Below, one piece after another: positions 18,091 to 27,317 of a stretch of 36,648 bases of DNA. Origin of the DNA: Saprospiraceae bacterium (GTDB taxonomy: Bacteria; Bacteroidota; Bacteroidia; Chitinophagales; Saprospiraceae); NCBI GenBank assembly GCA_013361075.1, contig JABWAJ010000002.1, forward strand, positions 1 through 36,648, written 5' to 3'. A program made the position numbers and the translations under genes. Every line of letters starts with the position of its first letter. Positions within the stretch are counted from its first letter, which is position 1. The notes beneath the pieces were generated by a model. The model had not been told where the DNA came from. It worked only from the letters and a program-made list of their open reading frames with translations, and ran no database searches.

Positions 18091-19371
18091 TCATTCTTTC
18101 AATAATTTCAACACCGCCTCTTTTTCAGGTATCAGAATCCCTGCTGATTCCAGCCATTCTATATCAGACAAAACGTATTCGTTGAATTGCCATTTCCGGA
18201 ATATTTTTTTGTCGGCATAGCGGAGGTAAACGGGTTCGGCTTCTTTGAAACGCCCTGTCAGCAGCCAGTAATGGGCGAGATTTTTGTTGAGTGCCGTACT
18301 TTCCGGGTATTTCCCCAGGCCCTCATACAGCACTTTCCGGGCAACTTCGTTTTGTTTGGACAACAGCAGGAACCATGATGCCCAATAGAAATTTTCTTCT
18401 TCCGTTTCCGCCAAACTCAACAGTTCCTGGTATTTTTGGGCCAGCCCTTTGTAGTCTTTTATGGCATTTAAGCCGTTGATTTCGGCTTCGATGGCACGCG
18501 CACGGGCTTTGGCATTGCTTTTGTCGGCATATCCCGACTCGTTCAGGCATTGTTGCCGGACGCTTTGAAGCCGATAGTTTTTTTCAGAAGGCGACAAACC
18601 TTTCCAAACCGAAGGCCGGTATTCGCCCGCAATGCGATCGCGGGTACAATGGCAAACGTTTTCGGCAGCCTCATCCTTTCGCACAAATTCAGCCATGCAA
18701 TCCTGAAAAACTTCTTCTTTGCCTCCGGATGCCCATTCATCTATATATTCACGGGTTTCTACAATCGCGGCTGCCTCAAAATTGACAAAAGCGCCTTCTG
18801 TAAGTGCTGAATTGTTGAAACACAGATAAAGGGTGCCACTTTTTACAGCGTCTATGCGAATGGCACCATCTTTCCCGTTTTGTACCGAGCCTTCCTCGTA
18901 GTAGCGTTTCGGGCGATCGTAGGTCCAGGCGGCCCCCATGTATTTGGTTTCAAAAAACTGATTGCGTCCTTCCAGATCGGTCAGCCATACATCGCACACT
19001 GCTACCCCTGAAGGTTTTACAATTTGCCCAACCACACTTGCTGCCATGCCCACAACACTCGATTTGAGCAAACCTTTGCCCACAAATTGCACCAATTGAC
19101 CGGCCAGCTGGATTTTATCGCGCGCACCCGAACTTCGTTCGTTTTCGGCAGTTGTAAAAACATAATACCATTCTACCGTATTAGGAGGGAGGTCTATCCT
19201 GACCGCGTGCCGGGGTTTTCCGCCAAGGCTCATGCTGCTGTTGAGGTAAAAGGTATGCTCATTGTGCAAAGGCACAACTTTTTGTACGGTGCGGTATTGT
19301 TGTGCAAAAACCGGGATCGCGTTGAAACACAGCGACAGGAACACGACTGGGAGTATGGATGAAAACTTCAT
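18091..19371 (-). CDS. Secreted hypothetical protein with C-terminal TPR-like helices
   Basis: Signal peptide MKFSSILPVVFLSLCFNAIPVFAQ; C-terminal ARKVLYEGLGKYPESTALNKNLAHYWLLTGRFKEAEPVYLRYADKK. Confidence 0.75.
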   Translation of the reverse strand: MKFSSILPVVFLSLCFNAIPVFAQQYRTVQKVVPLHNEHTFYLNSSMSLGGKPRHAVRIDLPPNTVEWYYVFTTAENERSSGARDKIQLAGQLVQFVGKGLLKSSVVGMAASVVGQIVKPSGVAVCDVWLTDLEGRNQFFETKYMGAAWTYDRPKRYYEEGSVQNGKDGAIRIDAVKSGTLYLCFNNSALTEGAFVNFEAAAIVETREYIDEWASGGKEEVFQDCMAEFVRKDEAAENVCHCTRDRIAGEYRPSVWKGLSPSEKNYRLQSVRQQCLNESGYADKSNAKARARAIEAEINGLNAIKDYKGLAQKYQELLSLAETEEENFYWASWFLLLSKQNEVARKVLYEGLGKYPESTALNKNLAHYWLLTGRFKEAEPVYLRYADKKIFRKWQFNEYVLSDIEWLESAGILIPEKEAVLKLLKE

Positions 19372-19451
19372 ATATCAGATATTATACCGCAATTTAGGAC
19401 GGGCCGCTCAAAATTAAGAAAGCCTGTTATTAATTTTGTTCTTTTACAGGC

Positions 19452-20360
19452 ATGAACGCTTTAAGAAACGCCTATATCGAATTGCACATTGCTGTATTGC
19501 TTTTTGGCTTTACGGCCATTCTCGGCGACCTGATCCAGCTGCCTGCGCTGGCGCTTGTCTGGTGGCGCGTACTTTTTACCACCCTTAGCTTACTGCCGCT
19601 GGCACAAATCCGCTACATCCGCAACGAGCTTCCCCGAAAAACTCTGCTGGCCTACGCCGGCGTTGGTGCGCTCGTAGGTTTGCATTGGATTGCATTTTAT
19701 GGTGCCATCAAGCTGTCCAACGCTTCCATCGCCCTGGTATGTATGGCCACGACTTCATTTTTTACAGCCATTGTAGAGCCTTTGTTCATGCGGCAGCGAC
19801 TCAAAGGATATGAACTGTCACTGGGAGCGTTGATCGTGCCGGGCATGGTTCTTATTGTTGATGGTGTTCGAATTCCAGTCCTGTCGGGCCTGGTCGCAGG
19901 ACTTGCTGCTGCCTTTCTGGCTGCATTGTTTGCCACACTGAATAAAAAGATCGTTGGCCGTACGGATGAAAAAAGTGTCACTTTTGTGGAAATGGGCAGC
20001 GCATGGATGTTTTTGAGTGTAGCAGGCCTGGTAGTTGTGGCATCCGGGAACGGCAAGGATTTTGCTTTTTGGCCGCCAACCCTGCGCGACTGGTTTTACC
20101 TGCTCGTGCTGGCACTGGTGTGTACCACACTGGCTTATGTTTTGGCGTTGCGCGCGCTGAGGCATTTGTCGGCATTTACTTCCAACTTAGCCATCAATCT
20201 GGAACCAGTTTACGGCATCGCGCTGGCCTGGCTCATTTTAAAAGAAAACAAAGACTTAGACAGTAATTTTTACTGGGGTGGGGCAATTATCCTGTTGATG
20301 ATCTTTGTACATCCCCTGCTGCGTCGTTATTTTGAAGCCGGTAAAATAGCTCAATCATGA
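19452..20360 (+). CDS. EamA/DMT family transporter
   Basis: Multiple TM segments; ALVWWRVLFTTLSLLPLA; NLAINLEPVYGIALAWLILKE. Confidence 0.9.
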   Translation: MNALRNAYIELHIAVLLFGFTAILGDLIQLPALALVWWRVLFTTLSLLPLAQIRYIRNELPRKTLLAYAGVGALVGLHWIAFYGAIKLSNASIALVCMATTSFFTAIVEPLFMRQRLKGYELSLGALIVPGMVLIVDGVRIPVLSGLVAGLAAAFLAALFATLNKKIVGRTDEKSVTFVEMGSAWMFLSVAGLVVVASGNGKDFAFWPPTLRDWFYLLVLALVCTTLAYVLALRALRHLSAFTSNLAINLEPVYGIALAWLILKENKDLDSNFYWGGAIILLMIFVHPLLRRYFEAGKIAQS

Positions 20361-20935
20361 ATCCAATTGTTATTGCCACCAACAACCCTAATAAAATCAG
20401 GGAAATACACGCCATTCTGGATGGTGCTTTTGAAGTCAAAGGACTGCGGGATATTGGATGCACGGAAGAATTGCCGGAGACAACCGGAACCATTCCGGGC
20501 AATGCCGTGCAGAAAGCGCAATACGTATTTGACCATTACGGAGTAGATTGTTTTGCAGAAGATACCGGGCTGGAAATAGATGCGTTAAACGGCGAACCTG
20601 GTGTAGATACGGCCCACTATGCAGGGCCTGAACGCGATCCGATAGCCAATATGGACCTTGTGCTTCGCCAGTTAGATGGCCGTGATGACCGCAGTGCCCG
20701 TTTCAGGACGGTAATTGCCTTGATTATGGGCGGAGAACTTCATCTGTTTGAAGGGGTAGCAGAAGGCCGCATTGCTTACGAACGCACCGGGCAGGGAGGC
20801 TTCGGATACGATCCTGTTTTTATTCCGGAGGGATATGACCAGTCATTCGCTGTATTGCCTTCAATTGTAAAACAAACCATCAGCCATCGCGCCAAAGCAG
20901 TGGAAAAATTGAAGACCTTTTTAATGAAGAGGTGA
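20357..20935 (+). CDS. rdgB: Non-canonical purine NTP pyrophosphatase (RdgB/HAM1)
   Basis: IVIATNNPNKIREIHAIL; CFAEDTGLEIDALNGEPGVDTAHYAG; GFGYDPVFIPEGYDQSFAVLPSIVKQTISHRAKA. ATGA overlap with the transporter. Confidence 0.95.
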   Translation: MNPIVIATNNPNKIREIHAILDGAFEVKGLRDIGCTEELPETTGTIPGNAVQKAQYVFDHYGVDCFAEDTGLEIDALNGEPGVDTAHYAGPERDPIANMDLVLRQLDGRDDRSARFRTVIALIMGGELHLFEGVAEGRIAYERTGQGGFGYDPVFIPEGYDQSFAVLPSIVKQTISHRAKAVEKLKTFLMKR

Positions 20936-20959
20936 ACTGAAGTTTAAAACAAGCAGGAT

Positions 20960-21889
20960 ATGAGCCGCAAAACACTAATTTTTCTGCTCCTCACGGCAGG
21001 AGTGCTCTATGGCGTGTCGCGGCTGTTATGGCCGGGCAAAAGGAGCAACCTGTTCACTACTGAATTGATTCAGGTGGATACTGCTTTGCTTGACCAGTTG
21101 ATTCTTTACAGTGGCGACCACGCGTTTTCACTTAAGCGCGAACAGGAAGGCTGGATCGCTTCCAAAGGCACACTGCACCTGCCCGCAGTACAGGCTGCCG
21201 TTAATGAGTTATTGGCCGGGCTTTCCGGCTCGATCCAGGCACACGGCGTAGTTACTCAAAACCCTGAAGAATGGCGCAAATACGGCGTAGAAGAAGCCGG
21301 GGGTGTGCGGGTACAGTTGTTCAGGTCAAAAGCCAGGAAGGAGGATTTTATCCTTGGCGGACAGCCGGGAGGGCCTACCTATTTGCGCTTCAGCGGGCAA
21401 CGTGGCGTTTACGAAGTGGAACCACTCCCCCTCAACCTGATTGGAATGGATTTTTCAGCTTATCGCAACCCTGTTTTGTTGGAAATAGCTGAAAACGAGA
21501 AAGTTGTAGGGTTTGAGTGGCGTTTCCCGGATACAACCTACGCTTTCACAAAAATTGAGAACAATTGGGTTTGCAATGGTACCACCCTGGATTCTTCCAA
21601 AGTAACCCGTTATCTGAGTGGATTGCGAAACCTCACAAGCCGGACTTTTGCCGATGATTTTGACGAAGTGGAGGCCAGCCGCTATGCTTTCTGCTCCCTG
21701 CACCTCGCCAGCAACCAGAGAGAAGAACCTTATACCATTGAATGCTTTCGGGATTCTTTGCGCAAGCCAGTTTATTTTTTCAGGTCCGGTATGCAGGACG
21801 AGGTCTTTTTCGCAGAAGACTCAACAGGCTTGTACCGCCGGTTGTTTAAAAACCTGACAGATTTCATCACCGAAACTTCACGCCAATAA
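20960..21889 (+). CDS. DUF4340-like domain protein
   Basis: N-terminal TM; ALLDQLILYSGDHAFSLKREQEGWIASKG; WRKYGVEEAGGVRVQLFRSKARKEDFILGGQPGGPTYLRFSGQRGVYEV. Confidence 0.75.
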   Translation: MSRKTLIFLLLTAGVLYGVSRLLWPGKRSNLFTTELIQVDTALLDQLILYSGDHAFSLKREQEGWIASKGTLHLPAVQAAVNELLAGLSGSIQAHGVVTQNPEEWRKYGVEEAGGVRVQLFRSKARKEDFILGGQPGGPTYLRFSGQRGVYEVEPLPLNLIGMDFSAYRNPVLLEIAENEKVVGFEWRFPDTTYAFTKIENNWVCNGTTLDSSKVTRYLSGLRNLTSRTFADDFDEVEASRYAFCSLHLASNQREEPYTIECFRDSLRKPVYFFRSGMQDEVFFAEDSTGLYRRLFKNLTDFITETSRQ

Positions 21890-21890
21890 T

Positions 21891-22397
21891 ATGGACGTTG
21901 CACTGCACACTTTTCAGCCACAACACACAGAAAATCAACTCGGTTTATGGCTCGGGCTCCTTGCCGGCGCCCTCGCTCTGGCTGGTATGCTCTACCTGCT
22001 GAGAACCAAAACCGGCGACCAGAACCGGCGCTTGTTGGGCGCTATGCTCTTGTTTTTTGTGTGTACCATCTCTGCCGGAACTGCTTTTTTCAGTTGGTTG
22101 ACCATGAGGAAAATCGGACCAGTGAACCTGTACGCAGATGCCATAACAACCCCATACGGCAAATTATCTTTCGATAAAATCCGCAGCATTTACATTAAAG
22201 AAGAAAGAGAAAAATCCCTGCTGAAGCCGGAAGGCAGCAGTGAAAGCATTCGCCTCCTGGTGCTTGAATCCAGGGAGGGCAAAGTACATGTCTTATCCGA
22301 TAAAAATTACAACATCCAGGCAATTCTTGGATCCTTGAAAGAAACCATAGATGCCTCGAAAGGTAAATCTTCTTCGGGTAAGGGAGAAAGTCAGTAA
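21891..22397 (+). CDS. Hypothetical membrane protein
   Basis: Two TM segments and a soluble C-terminus; starts immediately after the DUF4340-like gene. Confidence 0.65.
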   Translation: MDVALHTFQPQHTENQLGLWLGLLAGALALAGMLYLLRTKTGDQNRRLLGAMLLFFVCTISAGTAFFSWLTMRKIGPVNLYADAITTPYGKLSFDKIRSIYIKEEREKSLLKPEGSSESIRLLVLESREGKVHVLSDKNYNIQAILGSLKETIDASKGKSSSGKGESQ

Positions 22398-22419
22398 TCA
22401 ATAGGGCTGAAAAAAGGAT

Positions 22420-22776
22420 TTATTCTACTGCGATCGTTTTGCGGATGACACCCGTGAAGGAACGCAGTTCTACCTCAAATGTTCCTGTGCCGTATTGGCT
22501 CAGATCCAGTTCGTAGATGGTGTTGACAGGAAGATCAAACACGTCATCTTTAAGTAGCACGGTGCCTTGATTGTTTTTGAGGATGATTTCACTCAAATTC
22601 ATTCTAAGGTCTTCAAAATCAATGTAGTAAATTTTTTCGTCGCCCCCGGTGTACAAAGATTGGTCTTCGGTGACGCCTTTCGGAGTCAGGTTTTCGACGG
22701 AAGCTTGTTGTGAGAAGGCAGATGTAGCAGAACAAAAAAAGGCAATCAGAATCGAAAAGTAAATTTTACGCTGCAT
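22420..22776 (-). CDS. Secreted hypothetical protein
   Basis: Signal peptide MQRKIYFSILIAFFCSATSAFSQ and a short beta-rich domain. Confidence 0.65.
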   Translation of the reverse strand: MQRKIYFSILIAFFCSATSAFSQQASVENLTPKGVTEDQSLYTGGDEKIYYIDFEDLRMNLSEIILKNNQGTVLLKDDVFDLPVNTIYELDLSQYGTGTFEVELRSFTGVIRKTIAVE

Positions 22777-22904
22777 TTCAGTGAAGTTTAGATATGTTGT
22801 AGGATTTTACGCGTGCAAAGTTAAAATAAAATAACTTCCACAGTTTGATTTTTATTTTGCGGCGTGTTAATGTCATGCAATGTACATTTTGGGGTGGTAT
22901 TCGT

Positions 22905-22946
22905 TGAGCTGCCGGCTGGCTTCGACTCCGCTCAGCCAGCAGCTCA
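22905..22946. repeat. GC-rich REP-like hairpin
   Basis: tgagctgccggctg (22905-22918) and cagccagcagctca (22933-22946), 13/14 pairing; 14-nt loop gcttcgactccgct. Confidence 0.85.
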
Positions 22947-22970
22947 GCCAGCAACAAGTTGCCAATCCCG

Positions 22971-23426
22971 CTATTCCCCAATAATCTCCGCATCCAGCAG
23001 GATAAAATTCATCTTGTAAGGGTCGCTGTCGTTGAGTTTCAGTTTGCCCCTGACGGTAATGATCTGGTCATTGAGCAGGCGGCGCGGTTTATTGGCCAAT
23101 TCCACTTCTGCAATGGTTTCCGGGCCGGATGCTGCGCAAAAAAAACAGGCTTTGGAAGGAAAGCGCGACAAGATTACATTCAGGCGGATGTAGGCATCGA
23201 GGATGATGACATGGCCGCGCAGGGTAATTTCCTGACCTTCCATCATTTTCATGCCTTTATCAAACTTAGGTTTTTGCCAGGAGATGCCCTGTTCTTCAAG
23301 GAAAACTTCCTCAAAAGGAACGCCCTCAAACAAGTTCCAGCCCTGCATGCCGCCCATACCGCGTTGTGCGCTCAACGATCCTGAGAAGAAAGTGAGCAAA
23401 GCCGCAGTCAAAATTCCGTATTTCAT
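22971..23426 (-). CDS. Secreted hypothetical protein, possible OB-like/DUF3299-type domain
   Basis: Start MKYGILTAALLTFFSGSLSAQ; GQEITLRGHVIILD...CFFCAASGPETIAEVEL...LLNDQIITVRGKLKLNDSDPYKMNFILLDAEII. Confidence 0.6.
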   Translation of the reverse strand: MKYGILTAALLTFFSGSLSAQRGMGGMQGWNLFEGVPFEEVFLEEQGISWQKPKFDKGMKMMEGQEITLRGHVIILDAYIRLNVILSRFPSKACFFCAASGPETIAEVELANKPRRLLNDQIITVRGKLKLNDSDPYKMNFILLDAEIIGE

Positions 23427-23498
23427 AGCGTTTTTTATGTTTTGCAATAGAAACGCGCAAAGTTGAAAAAAAGCTTAGAAGTCACTGTACTATTTAGA

Positions 23499-24173
23499 TC
23501 AAACCCGCTCCTTTGCCAGAATTTGCTCCAATGGTGCATCCCGTTCGTTGAGGTAAATAGGCCGATGAAAATGATCAAGTTTTTGAAGCAGGTAGAACAA
23601 CTGTTGCTTTTCCAAATCCGTGAGGTTGCCGCTGACTAATTTTGCGATGGTACGAAGTTCATCGAAAACACCGTACAGCACCTCCTGCCCTTTTTCTGTA
23701 ATAGAAATTATTTTACTGCGCCGGTCAGAAGGATGTTCTGTTTGAACAATCAATCCGGCATTCAGCAGCCGCTTGATGACTTCCATGCCGGAAGTTTTCT
23801 CGTGGATGTTTTCTTCGATTAACTCAGTTTTACTTAAAAAGCCTTTCTCAGCTAACGCAGCGAGGTAACTAAAGTCGTCAGGCGTAGTCAGGGGCGTTTT
23901 TTCAAACGCCTTTTTAAGGTAAATCCTGGCGTAGCGATGCATAAAACCGACCAGCTTGCTAATGCCTACCTCCAGTGTCTCGTCTGTTTGATTCCAGGAG
24001 CGCTTGTCCGCTTCCTTTGTTTTATTGGCGGAGGACAACTTCATGCTGAGCCATGCAGAAAAATGCTCCAGCGTCAGTTGTTCCGGATTCAAATGATGCT
24101 GCTCGAATTCTTCAGACACATTCATCAGTTGCCGATAAAAATTGTAGTGCATGAGGCAATTTATTTTCAACAA
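23499..24173 (-). CDS. MarR family transcriptional regulator
   Basis: FSYLAALAEKGFLSKTELIEENIHEKTSGMEVIKRLLNAGLIVQTEHPSDRRSKIISITEKGQEVL winged-helix pattern. Confidence 0.88.
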   Translation of the reverse strand: MLKINCLMHYNFYRQLMNVSEEFEQHHLNPEQLTLEHFSAWLSMKLSSANKTKEADKRSWNQTDETLEVGISKLVGFMHRYARIYLKKAFEKTPLTTPDDFSYLAALAEKGFLSKTELIEENIHEKTSGMEVIKRLLNAGLIVQTEHPSDRRSKIISITEKGQEVLYGVFDELRTIAKLVSGNLTDLEKQQLFYLLQKLDHFHRPIYLNERDAPLEQILAKERV

Positions 24174-24217
24174 AGATAAGACGATTAAAAGAACGAAAAC
24201 AGACTTTTAACTATTTT

Positions 24218-24239
24218 TTAGTATAAAAAAGTACTAAAT
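24218..24239. promoter_or_regulatory. Candidate MarR operator (TTTAGTA-N8-TACTAAA)
   Basis: Perfect 7-bp inverted repeat within actattttttagtataaaaaagtactaaatagt, in the divergent marR/ABC region. Confidence 0.55.
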
Positions 24240-24242
24240 AGT

Positions 24243-24273
24243 TTGTTTTTAAAACAATCTCGTCTTATTTTTG
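24243..24273 (+). promoter_or_regulatory. Candidate Bacteroidota-type promoter (TTG - 20 nt - TATTTTTG) for the exporter operon
   Basis: TTG at 24243-24245 and TAnnTTTG match at 24266-24273, 31 nt before the ATG at 24305. Confidence 0.5.
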
Positions 24274-24304
24274 TCTCGTTGATTTGAAAACATACTAAAA
24301 GGCA

Positions 24305-25030
24305 ATGATCCAGGCACAATCAAAACCCATTGTAGCAGAACTGCGCGGCGCCGGTAAGGAATACAAAACTGGCGATCAAACCATTACAGCCCTGTATCCA
24401 ACAGATTTCCAGTTACTTGGAAGGGAATTAACCCTGATCATCGGGCCTTCCGGCAGCGGCAAAACGACCTTGTTGTCTTTACTTGGGTGTGTTATTTACC
24501 CAACTCAGGGCGATGTCATCCTGAATGGCCAGAGTATCTCAAAACTCAACCAGCGTCAATTGGCACATTTGCGCCTGCATAACATTGGTTTTGTATTCCA
24601 AAGCTTTAACCTGATCCAGCCGCTTACCGCAGAAGAAAATGTCATGCTTCCTCTCAAACTCCAGGGGATTGGCTTAGCCGAAGCCCGAAACCGCTCTCTG
24701 GAAGCAATTGAGAAAGTTGGGATGGCTGATCGCAGGAAGCAATTGCCCAAAATGCTTTCCGGAGGACAACAGCAACGCATCGCCATTGCACGGGCGTTAG
24801 TCACCAATCCTCCAATGATGCTTTGTGATGAACCTACGGCTTCACTCGATCCGCGCTCGGTGTCGATTGTCATGGAAGAACTCAAAAAACTGGCCAATGA
24901 TGGCATTGCCCTGGCAGTCGTGACCCACGATCAGCGACTCAGGCCTTTTGCAGATCGCATCATTTATGTAGATGACGGGCGTGCTTCTTCCCAGCCTCCG
25001 TCAGGCGAAAATTATGAAACAGCTCATTAA
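24305..25030 (+). CDS. ABC transporter ATP-binding protein (DevA/LolD-like)
   Basis: GPSGSGKTTLLSLLG; LSGGQQQRIAIARALVTNPPMMLCDEPTASLD. Confidence 0.95.
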   Translation: MIQAQSKPIVAELRGAGKEYKTGDQTITALYPTDFQLLGRELTLIIGPSGSGKTTLLSLLGCVIYPTQGDVILNGQSISKLNQRQLAHLRLHNIGFVFQSFNLIQPLTAEENVMLPLKLQGIGLAEARNRSLEAIEKVGMADRRKQLPKMLSGGQQQRIAIARALVTNPPMMLCDEPTASLDPRSVSIVMEELKKLANDGIALAVVTHDQRLRPFADRIIYVDDGRASSQPPSGENYETAH

Positions 25031-25054
25031 TCATCATCGGAAAATCAATACGGC

Positions 25055-25996
25055 ATGAATAAGGCTTTTGTATTAATTGCATTGGTTACCCTGGCTGCCT
25101 GCGGGGCAAAGGAGGAACCTAAAGAAACTGCCCGGCCCGTCAGGTATGAAGGCGCGCCGCAACAAGTATCAGAAGTAATCGGAATTGGAAAAGTAGAGCC
25201 GGAACTGGACCTCGTCCGGTTGGCAACCAACGACGGAGGGGTCGTGACCCGGGTTCATGTCAGGGAAGGCGACGCGGTACGCCCAGGCATGGTCATTCTG
25301 GAATTAGAAAATTCAGTGGCTGCCGCCAAATTGCCGCAGGTACGGGCCCGCCTGACGACTCAGGAAGCTCAGATCGCCGCCGATCAAAAAACAGTGGCAG
25401 AAGCAGAAACCCGACTGGCTAATTTGGAGCGAACCTTAAACCGGAACGAATCCCTGTACACCAAATCGGCGGAAACATTGGAGAGCCTGCAAAATGCAGA
25501 ATCGGAAGTCCGCCTGCAAAAATCAGTCATCGAACGGCTTCGCGCCAATGTGCAGGTAAGCCGCAACCGCCTTATCGAAATCCGCAGCGACCTGGCCATC
25601 GCGGAGCGGGAACTGGCCCTGAAAACCGTCAAAGCTCCCATTGCCGGTACAATTCTGAACATTTCGGCTACACCAGGGAGTGCTGTTCCGCCACAAACTT
25701 CATTCGCTGAATTGGCCCCCGATGGCAATACCATCGTGCGCTGCGAAATTGACGAACTGTTTGCCGATCGAGTGAAGAAAGGCCAGCAGGCATCCATCCG
25801 CCAGATTGGCGTTGGGAAGGCGCTTGCGGAAGGCAAAGTGATCTATACAGCACCGTTGCTCAAGAAAAAATCGCTTTTCAGTGAAACGGCAGGCGAAAAA
25901 GAAGACCGGCGGGTTCGCGAAGTGAAAATTCTGCTTAACAACGCAGGCAGCCTGTTGCTGAACAGCCGGGTAGAATGCGTCATTTCTATCCAATAA
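25055..25996 (+). CDS. HlyD-type periplasmic adaptor lipoprotein (DevB-like)
   Basis: Lipobox-like LVTLAACG; biotinyl-lipoyl-like VTRVHVREGDAVRPGMVILELE; coiled coil; TVKAPIAGTILNISATPGS. Confidence 0.92.
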   Translation: MNKAFVLIALVTLAACGAKEEPKETARPVRYEGAPQQVSEVIGIGKVEPELDLVRLATNDGGVVTRVHVREGDAVRPGMVILELENSVAAAKLPQVRARLTTQEAQIAADQKTVAEAETRLANLERTLNRNESLYTKSAETLESLQNAESEVRLQKSVIERLRANVQVSRNRLIEIRSDLAIAERELALKTVKAPIAGTILNISATPGSAVPPQTSFAELAPDGNTIVRCEIDELFADRVKKGQQASIRQIGVGKALAEGKVIYTAPLLKKKSLFSETAGEKEDRRVREVKILLNNAGSLLLNSRVECVISIQ

Positions 25997-26004
25997 TCTA
26001 TGCC

Positions 26005-27135
26005 ATGTTAAAGGAAGCCATTCGGTTCATTCAGTATGACAAAGCCAAAAGCATCGGCGTTGTGATTGGCATTGTTATCAGTACTTTTTTGATTGGACAG
26101 CAAATCGGCATTGCGACGTTTCTCACGAGCCTGATGTCGGGTATGGTAGACAACTCTACCGGGGATATCTGGGTGGTGGACTCCAGAACCACCGACGCCA
26201 ACTCGCTGGGCAAACTCGATGTGCGCAAGGTTCGGGAAATTCGCAGCATCGAAGGAGTAGCGGAAGCTTATCCCATGGTGCTCACGGGAGGTACGGCTAC
26301 GTTCCCCAACGGCAAATCTACCGGGATCATCCTCGTAGGCTCGGAAGCCCCTGCCTTTGCCGCCGGCCCCTTACCGGAAAAGATCCTTCAGGGTAGTTTG
26401 GAACGCTTGCAAACCGAAGCTGCCGTAAGCGCCGATCTTTACGATGCGCCAACCTATGAAATTGAGACCACCCCGGGCACAGAATTTGAAATCAACGGCA
26501 AACGAGCAGTCATTGGGGCCCAAACGAATAACCTGCGCGGCTTCGGCGGCTCCATGATGTACACCACGCTCGAACGGGCCAGGTACTTTGGAAACAGCAG
26601 CACAACCGATATTTCAGCGGTAGTGGTCAATGTCAAGCCCGGATACACGCCGCAACAAGTGCGGAATCAGATCAATCGGGGCGTCTATGGCCTTCGCGCC
26701 TGGGTACGCTCAGATTTTTCAAAATCCACGGTGAGCTATGTCTTGGGAACCAGCGGCATAGGTGCCAGCACCGGCACGCTGGTTGTTTTTGCTGTAATTT
26801 CCGGGTTTTTTATCATTGGCCTTACGATGTACTCCTCTGCCCTTGACCGCATCCGGGATTACGGTACCCTGAAAGCTATTGGTGCCAGTAATGGCTACAT
26901 CCGGCGATTGATCCTGCTCCAGGCTGCCATTTTTGCTTTGGTGGGATTTGCCATTGCTTTTGCCTTGCTTGAAGGATTCCGCCAGGGGGTGCAGCGCACA
27001 GGGTTGATTTTCGGATTTTCCTGGCCGGTTATTGCCGGCATTTTTGCTGTAACCCTTTTTATTGCGCTGTCGGGAGCCATTTTTGCCCTGCGGCGGATTA
27101 CAGGATTGGAGCCAGCTGCTGTATTCAGAGGTTAA
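26005..27135 (+). CDS. ABC transporter permease (DevC/FtsX-like)
   Basis: Periplasmic MacB-like region; C-terminal DRIRDYGTLKAIGASNGYIRRLILLQA. Start placed at MLKEAIRFIQYDKAKS. Confidence 0.92.
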   Translation: MLKEAIRFIQYDKAKSIGVVIGIVISTFLIGQQIGIATFLTSLMSGMVDNSTGDIWVVDSRTTDANSLGKLDVRKVREIRSIEGVAEAYPMVLTGGTATFPNGKSTGIILVGSEAPAFAAGPLPEKILQGSLERLQTEAAVSADLYDAPTYEIETTPGTEFEINGKRAVIGAQTNNLRGFGGSMMYTTLERARYFGNSSTTDISAVVVNVKPGYTPQQVRNQINRGVYGLRAWVRSDFSKSTVSYVLGTSGIGASTGTLVVFAVISGFFIIGLTMYSSALDRIRDYGTLKAIGASNGYIRRLILLQAAIFALVGFAIAFALLEGFRQGVQRTGLIFGFSWPVIAGIFAVTLFIALSGAIFALRRITGLEPAAVFRG

Positions 27136-27139
27136 TTAG

Positions 27140-27276
27140 GTCTGTCTTTATAGTCTGATAGCTGCGTTATGCGAAGGGCCAAAATTGGTCATTTACGCGA
27201 GCAAACTTCCACTTTTTGCCCTTCGCATGCCTTGCTCTCGAACTCTAAAGAACAAACACTGACTATCAAGACAGAC
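27140..27276. repeat. Nested inverted repeat between the permease and TolC genes
   Basis: Outer arms GTCTGTCTTTATAGTC (27140-27155) and GACTATCAAGACAGAC (27261-27276), 15/16 pairing. Inner arms ATGCGAAGGGC (27169-27179) and GCCCTTCGCAT (27218-27228), 11/11. Confidence 0.85.
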
Positions 27277-27317
27277 ACGAGAATAAGTGGAGTGACACTA
27301 ATTAAAAAAAGTAAATC

